Notes under the pieces: model-generated | Database searches by the model: none | Told to the model about the DNA's origin: nothing | The model's input: only the letters and a program-made list of their open reading frames with translations | Shown: positions 55,225-64,000 of the stretch, piece after piece | Position numbering within the stretch: the stretch's first letter is position 1 | Layout of the letters: every line of letters begins with the position of its first letter | Assembly (NCBI GenBank): GCA_963971575.1 | Contig: OZ020611.1 | Location: 179,058,071 to 179,122,070 of the forward strand | DNA: 64,000 nt | DNA from: Liopterus haemorrhoidalis | Lineage: Eukaryota > Arthropoda > Insecta > Coleoptera > Dytiscidae | Reading direction: 5' to 3' | Position numbers and translations under genes: made by a program

Positions 55225-55697
55225 AGCCTGGAACAGAATGCACAGCGCGCTACGGCGTCAGCGCGGCGTCATTTGCGACAACGTTGCGTTAGCGCCGTTG
55301 AGAATTTTCGCCTGCACACAATGCAATAATTTTTAACGCCGTCAAGTGTCACATGACAACCTATATCTCTGTTTATACGTGCGCTTTCTTTTATTAAAAG
55401 TATAATGGATGATGAAGACTTGTGCGTGATGTTATTTATGTTGTATGCCAGTTATTTATACATACAAACACTTTATTATTCAGTAAAAACTGAGGTTAGG
55501 TGTTCTGCGTCAACGTTCAACAGCGTCAAAAGTTGGAAGTTGACGAACATTCAGTATCAACGGCGGTCGAACGGCGGAGGACGTTGTCCATTCTGTGCAC
55601 TTGCGTACGACAGCTTGGGTTCAACTTTCTCCTGACAGATAGCGCCGTACGAACGGCGTTTACGCGTCGTAGAACTCGGTGCATTCTGTTTCCCACT
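55225..55697 (+). mobile_element. PIF/Harbinger-like element with TAA duplication
   Basis: AGCCTGGAACAGAATGCAC and the inverted right end AGTGGGAAACAGAATGCAC share the last 13 bases with one exception and begin AG. TAA flanks both ends (55222-55224, 55698-55700), matching the 3-bp TWA target of PIF/Harbinger elements. A frame from 55405 starts MDDEDLCVMLFMLYASYLYI, vaguely like the acidic start of Harbinger nuclease proteins, but it is too short to call. The element is clearly GC-richer (many GCG and CGGCG motifs) than its surroundings. Confidence 0.75.
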
Positions 55698-55700
55698 TAA

Positions 55701-56640
55701 CTAAACGATGATCAACCGATGATCAACCATTGACCAACCGCTGAACTTATATGCTAGGATAAATTAAAAATTAAATCTGTCAATGTTATAGTGTCGCATG
55801 TTAATCTGTCGTATGTTCAAATGTCGTGGAATCTTAAAAAACGCTCCAAAAACCACGACAAAAATGCTATTGAATATGTGTTGAAAACTGTTCAAATCTG
55901 CCCCACCCTTCCCTATTTAGTTCAAAGTAAATATTTCCTTGGCGGCCCGAAAACGGATTTCGCCTGATTCAGCCTGGTGATTGCACTGAATACTTAGTCA
56001 GTCCGCCCCTGGATGCAAGCAAAGTATACGATATTCACGTCTAGAGCATTAAAAGATAATGTACCAAAGTCTACTTTAGAAACTGTGTACTAAGTTTGCA
56101 CTTACAAGTTCTATTCTAAACCTGTGACAAAGTGTCTTTTAAGAAGGATTATTTAACAGAAAGGTTAAATATCATAGATACCAAACAAGGTACGTAGAAA
56201 GCACTTTTCATTTCTTCTACATGATAAATTTAGGATAAACTTATTGTTGTTCAAGAAACTATATACAAGTATATTAGAAATATTGTACATCAATGTCAGA
56301 CTCAGCTACACTATTGCTTTCAAATAATTAGTTTATAGACTGTACCTATTGTCGATACCGGCGTTAGTAGTTTATTTCTTCATTTGTCAATGGCAATTTA
56401 AATCTGTTCAAATGAATTTTATTCATTCTTCAGCTTAACATTCTCGATGCAATTGTGTCCATTGAAGTTGTTTTGCCCGGTTACCCCTACAAAGCAATGG
56501 CTTTCATTCAGTAATTCGACCATGAAGATTTGTTTATTGCTATTAACCCAACTGAATTTCACAGTCCACACAAAAATTTGTCCTCAGCGCAATTGGCATA
56601 CCACGCGGCCTATTACCATAGGCCAACGACATGTCTACAC
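55701..56640. other. Gene-poor interval
   Basis: GATGATCAACCGATGATCAACC at the start continues the tandem motif broken by the preceding element. No gene is recognised in the remainder. Confidence 0.35.
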
Positions 56641-56643
56641 TTA

Positions 56644-57183
56644 AGTGGGTTTTACACGATTCAATTAATTGAAAAAGTTGACATTCAATTAATTGATGTG
56701 TGTAAAGTGTAAAAATTTGGTCAATTAATTGATCAATTAATTGACAAAAAATTTGATCAATTTATTTTGATCAATTTTTCATCAATTTTTTAGGGAATTC
56801 TAGGTATATTTTTATCTGTTAAGATATTGCCAACTGTTTAGTTGTAGCATAACCTCGAAACATATTATTTTTGTTTCCATTTCAAATCTAACATAACCTC
56901 AAACGTTCTAATTTATTATCATTTAGGTTATTTCTTTTGTTTTTGTTCACAGCTCGTAATTTTGTGAAGATTTTTTCAATATTTTCATTTTGATAAATAT
57001 CTCAACATGTTTTACAGTTGGTAATGTAAAAATTTCAAAAAAAAATTATAAATAAATTGATGTGTGTAACGTTTATCGTTAGTGACGTTTTTGTTCCCAA
57101 GGTTACCAATAAATTTTTCAATTAATTGACAAAAAAACTTGATCAATTTGTTGATCAATTAATTGAACTGTGTAAAACTAACT
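56644..57183. mobile_element. PIF/Harbinger-like MITE with CAATTAATTG repeats and TTA duplication
   Basis: AGTGGGTTTTACACGATTCA and the inverted right end AGTTAGTTTTACACAGTTCA agree at 16 of 20 positions. TTA flanks both ends (56641-56643, 57184-57186). The outer ~110 bp on each side are packed with TCAATTAATTGA and TTGATCAA palindromes. The interior is AT-rich and non-coding. Confidence 0.82.
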
Positions 57184-57283
57184 TTAGATATTTGACTTTG
57201 CCAGTTGTCAGTAAAAAAATTGGTAAACAGAATTATAAGGTCAGGAGTGGCAAAAACTCTTTGGTCAATGATAGTATTGCACT

Positions 57284-57468
57284 CAGGGCTGGCGCGAGAT
57301 GGGTTCAAAGTGTTCCCCGAACCCGGTCTCGCAGTTATCTATATTTTCATTTTTGCTCATAATTTTGATCCGTCTTTTTGTTGCTCATTACTCTGATCGT
57401 TCATTTGGATTTCCTTATCTCTCTCTTTCTATCTGAACCTGGTCCCGCAAAATTACACGCTGACCCTG
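57284..57468. mobile_element. Possible hAT-like MITE
   Basis: CAGGGCTGGCGCGAG on the left and the inverted right end CAGGGTCAGCGTGTA are a diverged match to the ends of the family at 16159 and 41457. No 8-bp duplication is found. Confidence 0.4.
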
Positions 57469-57649
57469 TTTAAGAAAATTAGTCAAGTCGAGCGCCTGAC
57501 TGTACAGGTAACCAGCAATACTTCTGTACACACTGAGTTGCATAGAATTGATATATAATGTGTAGGCCAGGGGTGTCAAACTCATTTCAAGCCCGGGCCA
57601 ATTTTCTAACAAGTAAAATACACGCGGGCCGCATGATATGTATTTATAA

Positions 57650-57769
57650 TATTATTATTATTATTATTATTATTTTTTAATTTTACATCGGCTTATTTCT
57701 GCAACGAGGCTAATCGCCGATGCCAGGGGGCGAGCTCCTACACCTGGATGAGGGGTGAATGATTGTGAT
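57650..57769 (-). mobile_element. 5'-truncated SINE copy
   Basis: TACATCGGCTTATTTCTGCA, GAGGCTAATCGCCGATGCCA and GGGGGCGAGCTCCTACACC are the reverse of the 3' body of the SINE at 19002-19255. The tRNA-like head is absent. TGTATTTATA occurs at 57639-57648 and 57770-57779 as a likely target duplication, followed by a TTATTATTA tract on the tail side. Confidence 0.88.
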
Positions 57770-59507
57770 TGTATTTATATTATTACTCATTCTATACTGT
57801 AAATAAGAATAATGTAAATGAACAAGAAAACAAAAACTAGCCGCAATCAGCGTTCTGGTACTGTACAGTTGCACCTATTGGGCTCAAAAATGACCGATGT
57901 CCACTCTGCGATCGATTTAAATCAGCTGATCGAAACGAGTAATGTGAAAGTTTACCTTATTTGCTTACATGTTAAATTATCGGTTCAGAATGAATAATAA
58001 ACAGCTATCCTTGCTAAATTATTTTAATTTCTTAAGTATGTACATCACTTTCTACTAGGTGTGTAGTTGAAGGAGAATAGTTGTTAAACGCCGGTCATGT
58101 TATATTATGTGGAATTTCGAAAAAAATTATTAGCATGTCGACATATGTGGGTTATGTTAACAAACGAGCAGTCTAAAATCACCACCTCACAAAGCCACTG
58201 GAAAATTAAAATTAACTCAAGATAGCCTGCACCTGTAAAGCAGGAGCTTCATGCATTATTTAATTTGTTTAATAAATACTAGTTTGTTAAATATTAATAA
58301 GTATTCAATATTGATGTAATCTGTAGCTCTTAAATGCTTTGAGCAACCTTCATAGTATCACTTTTTCCCGTATTTATAACGTTTTTCCATGCTTTTTTCC
58401 CTTTTATCTATTCCACAACACCAAATTTATTTATTATTTTCACAAATTGTTTTTCATTTGGAAAATAATGGAATATTTCTATCACTTCTTTTCTATAGTG
58501 ATAACCAAATAGACAGCAATTTGTATTATGACAGCTCGTTGTAAGTCAAAGTAATATAAAAAATAGTAATAAAAGTTTTTAAACTCGATACAAACATCAC
58601 GAGATAGCCACATGTAAACAATAAACAGTTACTCGTCTCATGAGTTCAGATTTGGCCCGCTTGGCGTCTTTTCACAGCGCCCAATAGAACAGTGCTTTTT
58701 AAAAGCTCTGCTTCCGGGTATATTATTTGGAATCACGGGGAATCAACGATCTACCGACTATCCCACAGCCTTGGCTAACTGCAACAGTTACTGCTTGACT
58801 ATTGGTTTTCGGCCCTTTGCCGAAATATTGATGCCGTGGCCCGAATAGATTCTGTCACGAAGTATTTTCGTTTAAATAATTTTTTATATTATATAAGACA
58901 GCGTTTCTCAACCGGGGAGCCGTAAAAGCTTCGTCGGGGGGCCGCGAAGTCATATAAGATCATAGCATGAAATTCTAATAGAAAAACGCTCAATTTTACA
59001 AGATATATTCATAAATATATGTCATTTATATTCATTAAAATATACCTTTTAAACATAAATAAAATAAATTATACTTATTTTGACAACTAATTTAAACTTT
59101 AAAACGGTTCGTGTTGGAGGTACTTCAAGTACTTTCAAGTAGGGTCGACTTGAACGTGCAATAGTTTTTGTTATGCTCCGAGCTACTGTTAACTAAAGAG
59201 TAAGGATGCGAAAGTGTTCAATATGGAAAGCAACTTTGAACACTTAAATAAAAACACTTGCAAGCCATTATAGCCGTAACAGATATTAAAAACATGTTTA
59301 TGTAAAAGTTGTTTCTTTTCAAAAGCTTTATCCAAATATACCTAACACGCCATACGTTCCTATATAAAAAATCGAAGTTGTCCTTGATATCCTGTACTTC
59401 CGGTTTATTCCGGAAAATTTAAATACCACCATCCAATTATTTAGTGGCCACGGATCGTCTTTTCGAAAAAAAATCGTGTTTCCTCTATCTTGATACACCT
59501 TGTGATC

Positions 59508-60126
<619 letters not shown>

Positions 60127-60569
60127 TGGTATTGTTTTAGGTCTTAAAGCCAGGTACTGTACTCTTATCCTCCGCCAGGTACTGCACTTCAGGCTTACCA
60201 CAAGGTAGCACGTCATATTATATATATATATATAGCAGGGGGCCGCAGACAATATTTACGTTATTTTGGGGGGGGGCATGCCAGAAAAGGTAGAGAAACA
60301 CTGATATAAGACATATAGTATAAGAAGTCGTTACGGGTCGCCAAAATGCAAGAATTGGGCCGCCAGTTTGACACCTCTGGTGTAGGCCTTCGAGAGTTTA
60401 AGTTCGTATAAGCAAAAACCATATAGCCTCTTTCATTTTTGTGTGTCTGTCGGGTAGAAATTGTGATCAAATAAATACTGTGACATACTTATATCATTTG
60501 AAAAATATTTACGTATACGACCATTTACTTTTATAAGAAGCATCAGTTTCGCTACCTGATTTGTAATTG

Positions 60570-61600
60570 TTCTTTTTAGGGTTTTGTAAGTATGACCAAA
60601 AAACCCTTATACCGTCATTTTGTCGTCTGTCTGTCTTTTCGGTAAAAATTGTAGCCAAACGGCTAAACCTAGAGAGTTGAAATTTGGCATGCTTATATAA
60701 CTCTTTGACCCGCACATAGGAAAAATACTAAAACATCTAAAAAACATATCCCCCTAAAAATATAAACAAATATATGCTCATCGAAAAAAAAATATATTCT
60801 TTTACAATTCTGTGTAGGGTATCAAATGAAAGCCCTTGGTACGTGGATTAACGATCAAAATTTTATTTTTGCAAAGTAAATTATTTTCACGCGATTTATG
60901 CCAAAATTGTGCAAAAAAATTTTTGTCCCACACCCTTTAGCCCAGATGGTTTAAACTAAAAATCTGAAAAAAATCTAAGTAATGTACAATGGTGTGAACC
61001 GGAATAGTACAACAGGAATTTTTGATCAGATTATGTTTTCGGAAAATAACGCATTTTTTGTGTTTTTAACTCCAATATGTAAAATATTTAATCCATTATT
61101 TAAGACGGTAAACGAGTGAACATCTATAGTCCAGTGGTAATGTTATCGCTTAGTATTGCAACTTACGAAGCGTCAATTTTTTCTGTTTTTTTTGCATTTT
61201 TATTTTGCTTAAATTATTTTGTCAAAATTCTAGTTATATTTTGGCAAATGTTGCATTTAATTTTTAATAGCGTAAATTTAACAACCAGTGGGAAGTGTTG
61301 AAATTATAATTTAATTCTATGTTTCAATGTATACGAAATCAAAGGGGCGGAGTTTATGACTTAAACAACCAATGGAAGCCGTAGCTGCAATTTTCAAAAT
61401 ATTAATGAACCTTGCTATATAAAAAAAAATACTGTAAATATTTAGAAACCCAAATAATGGTATTAGGCATTCGAATTAAAATTAATAAAAAAATATTTTA
61501 ACATAAAATTTGTTTTGGCATCCCAAATAATTATCATTCACTTACTAAATACCTGCGAAACCCTGAAATGTGTGAAAATTTACACTTCGCATAATTTTTT
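60570..61600 (-). repeat. Interspersed repeat family C, copy 2
   Basis: Full-length inverse of copy 1 without the MITE. It starts GGGTTTTGTAAGTATGACCA and ends near AATTTACACTTCGCATAA. TGTATACGAAATC (61329-61341) is the unoccupied insertion site. The tRNA-like stretch is here TATAGTCCAGTGGTAATGTT (61125-61144), with its B-box part decayed. A short GTCTGTCTGTC tract is at 60627-60637. Confidence 0.82.
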
Positions 61601-61639
61601 TTGCATTCGCTTGAAAAATAGCACAGCAATTTTTTTATT

Positions 61640-61835
61640 TTTCTATCAATTTCCTCTGTGTCGGTCTGTCTCTCTGCCTGTCCGAGATTCACGCAAAAAT
61701 GACGGGACATATTTTCACGTAATTTGGTATGATAAGAGAGTGAAACAGGATTCGAACATAGTTGGGTACATTTTGAAGTTTGGGCAAAAGTTTTGGAATT
61801 ATAGGCAAAAAACTGACCCAAATTGGCTCTAACTC
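61640..61835 (-). repeat. Interspersed repeat family D, copy 4
   Basis: It includes GGTCTGTCTCTCTGCCTGTC, GACGGGACATATTTTCACGT, AATTTGGTATGATAAGAGAG and AACAGGATTCGAACATAG, the family D landmarks in reverse orientation, directly after family C copy 2. Confidence 0.7.
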
Positions 61836-62414
61836 AAAAACTAAGAAAGCATGAATTTTTTAAATACTTTTTCTCAATCCTTACTCTGAAATTAACTTAA
61901 AAATATATTTTGGCTAAAAAGGAAATCAAAAAAATTTTTGATCAAAATTTAAAAATTTTAAAGTAATAATAATTTTGAATTTTGTTGGAAAATTGGTTTA
62001 CTTATACATTTTTAGCCGTAGATCACAAATATATGCTCACTTTTGAGTTACGCTTTCCAATTTTGACATTTGCGGCAAAAAAAATTAAAAAAAGACAGTC
62101 CACAAAAAAGCTCAGAGCCGATAAGTAAGCCTGTCCTTACTTAACAGCAAAAATTAATATGAGAAAAGAATCTCTCTCTGTTTAATGTAGTTTTTAATAA
62201 GATATGTTTTGGGGAGCTATGAAGAGAGCCACCTATAAACGAAGTATCACAGTTATTATTTACTTAACATCAAAAATATGGTATATGCAAAAGAGTAATC
62301 AAGAATAAAGAAACAATTGTAATGTGCTCTACTAGAAATATCTCTTATCATTTACGTTACAGCAAAATATTCATTACAAAAATCGTACGAAGTACGGGTC
62401 CTCCAGCTTGTTTC
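61836..62414. other. Interval without recognised features
   Basis: AT-rich; contains GAGTTACGCTTTCC-like low-information sequence and no gene. Confidence 0.3.
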
Positions 62415-62515
62415 TCCAGCTCTTATAATCATCTGAAATGTGTAGACACCAAATATGAGGGCGAAAACATAAAAAAAATAGATAAAGCCTTCAATTTTAT
62501 AAATTTTGTAAGTAG
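62415..62515 (+). repeat. Family D 3' fragment
   Basis: TATAATCATCTGAAATGTGT, ACACCAAATATGAGGGCG and ATAGATAAAGCCTTCAATTT match the right part of the 32-kb copy. Confidence 0.6.
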
Positions 62516-62567
62516 GTGTGGTTAGTGTTTCTTCTCGAGATATTCTCGAGAAAAAGTTATAATTCTC

Positions 62568-62595
62568 ATTTTTCATTTCTAGAGAAATGAAAAAT
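62568..62595. repeat. 28-bp perfect palindrome
   Basis: ATTTTTCATTTCTA and its exact inverse meet at TCTAGA (62579-62584) with no spacer. TCTCGAGA motifs at 62533-62540 and nearby add further dyad symmetry. Confidence 0.85.
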
Positions 62596-62649
62596 TTGTT
62601 TCTCGAGAACACGTTAAACGCATTGTGCTTAAAAAAAATTGTTCTAAAA

Positions 62650-63300
62650 AAATATAATGTTTAGTGAGTCACTGATTATAATTTAATTTTGATAAAATTT
62701 GTCTTCTGTCTCCCAAAACGCAACTGTGGCAACAGATAAGAAGCGATTTATAAAATTTAGCTAATTAGCATTTATTGTTACATTTTTTTTTTTTTTTTAT
62801 TGGTGTATTATTTGTATAATCAGTTACATTTCATTTTTTGTTCAGTTTAAAACTGTTATGTAAAAGATTTTCTCCACGACCGCTATAGAATTTATCAATT
62901 CTAAAACCAATTTTGACTACAGAAAGTTAATATTCTAACACAAGAGTTGGAATGTTATTCTAAAGCACTTATCTTCTTATGCATTTTGCGTGTATTTCAT
63001 TCCATCACTTGTTATGGAATAACTATTCCATGCCTGTTGTCTTTTGTTTTTGTAGGGTTACATTAAGATATATGCAACGTTTACATTAAATAAATGCAAC
63101 ATAACTTCCTAACCTAAAATAGTGGCCGATGTGCAGCAAATTAAATTAAAATTAAACAAATAATAAATAAAATAAATTAGTTTAATTAATTGATTAATTT
63201 GTTATGTAATATAAATTATTTGTCAAGATAAAATGTTTGTTAAAATAATTATTTGTTATTTTTTTTTCTTTCTGGTGGTCGTGGAGAAAGTAGGGTCTGT
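62650..63300. other. Interval with possible inverted ends
   Basis: TTTTCTCCACGACCGC (867-882 of this kilobase, i.e. 62867-62882) is inverted at 63275-63290 (GGTGGTCGTGGAGAAAG). This might be a 420-bp TIR element, but no target duplication is clear. No gene is seen. Confidence 0.35.
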
Positions 63301-63305
63301 GACTC

Positions 63306-63402
63306 GGTTGGAATGAGAAAATTCGATGCTCGTGGTTCCTCACGCTCGCCTGCGGCTCGCGCTCGGAATGTTCCACTCGCATTAAATTTTCTCATTCCAA
63401 CC
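63306..63402. repeat. 18-bp perfect inverted repeat with GC-rich loop
   Basis: GGTTGGAATGAGAAAATT (63306-63323) and its exact inverse (63385-63402) enclose a 61-base loop with CTCGCCTGCGGCTCGCGCTC. Confidence 0.85.
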
Positions 63403-63717
63403 TTGTTACAGAATATACTAATCTACAAGTTAAATAAAATAATTATTACTATTATTATTAATTTCTTAATTTTTAGAAAATTTCTCTATACATATGTATT
63501 TTCAATTAATATGCAATTACCTGTCGTTTTCGTAATCATTTTTAAAGCCCCGATATCCATTTGTTCTAATGTTATTTAAATTAATACTTTAGTACTATAA
63601 CGTTGACTATAATTTTAACCTGTTCCAATTCTCTACAATATTTTCAATGATATCAATTGAACCAATAAAAAAAGATATATATTATAATAATTATTTTTCT
63701 CGAGATTTCTCTCACTA

Positions 63718-63885
63718 TAGGCCGGTCAAAGGTGAGAATGCAGTATTGCTATTATGGCAAATAGGAGCGGTGTTGTAAATGTTGTAAAAGTGTCAAATGT
63801 GTCAATTATAATAATATGAAAATATTAGTATGAAAAAGAACTACTCCATATGTCCTGTATTGCATACTCACCTTTGAACGGACTA
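63718..63885. mobile_element. TA-flanked MITE
   Basis: TAGGCCGGTCAAAGGTGAGA and the inverted right end TAGTCCGTTCAAAGGTGAGT match at 17 of 20 positions. TA is at 63716-63717 and 63886-63887. It is 168 bp and non-coding. Confidence 0.85.
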
Positions 63886-64000
63886 TAGGTGTGGTATCTC
63901 AATTTTTCAAAAATGTAGTCTTATTATCTATGTTTATTATTTATTAATCTTTATTTTAAGACGCTTCGATAACTAAATCTTTAGCGACTGTAATTGATGT

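Noticed and set aside
54935..55243. 102-codon hydrophobic frame as a membrane protein
   Set aside because: Runs of Phe, Ile and Leu are expected from AT-rich sequence; no family features.
55405..55635. Harbinger nuclease gene
   Set aside because: Only an acidic N-terminal resemblance; no DDE residues and just 76 codons.

Overview
This window is eukaryotic and looks like the AT-rich genome of an arthropod, most likely an insect. I reach that from the mix of repeats: at least seven mariner-type transposase remnants, many hAT elements, RTE-like and Jockey/I-like LINE pieces, a tRNA-derived SINE, PIF/Harbinger-type elements, and intergenic sequence full of short A/T runs. I cannot name the species. 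I found no convincing host protein-coding gene, no genuine tRNA or rRNA gene and no CRISPR array. Almost all recognisable coding sequence is broken transposase or reverse transcriptase.

Layout. 0-7 kb: repeat family A (two copies), a THAP-domain element with matching inverted ends, a decayed mariner and a hAT with ATCGAT-type repeats. 9-16 kb: family C carrying a hAT MITE, RTE-like LINE pieces and a deleted mariner with both ends intact. 16-22 kb: family D with a hAT MITE, a hAT with a decayed ZBED5/FAM200-like transposase, a complete SINE with 11-bp target duplications, and a mariner interrupted by a hAT. 23-33 kb: LINE fragments, a hAT MITE with a perfect 8-bp duplication, nested TA-flanked MITEs and another deleted mariner. 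33-38 kb: a purine-rich minisatellite, a LINE RNase H fragment, a seven-unit ~120-bp satellite, a 30-bp minisatellite and a Helitron-like 3' end. 38-46 kb: family B with a mariner at a TA site, two hATs, a TA-flanked MITE, and a pogo-like element split by a LINE. 47-54 kb: a nearly full-length mariner pseudogene and a second long-TIR Tc1/mariner element interrupted by a hAT. 55-64 kb: two PIF/Harbinger-like elements, a hAT inside a hAT containing long (TA)n and a large perfect inverted repeat, then inverted copies of families C and D.

What ties the window together is insertion history. Many elements keep intact target-site duplications, and several host repeats occur twice in the window, once with the insertion and once without it, so insertion points can be read to the base. 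I did not find a clearly new biological system. The most unusual items are the THAP element with its own TIRs, the Helitron-like segment holding satellite arrays between direct repeats, the Penelope-like inverted repeat, and the fold-back structure at 37.3-37.8 kb.
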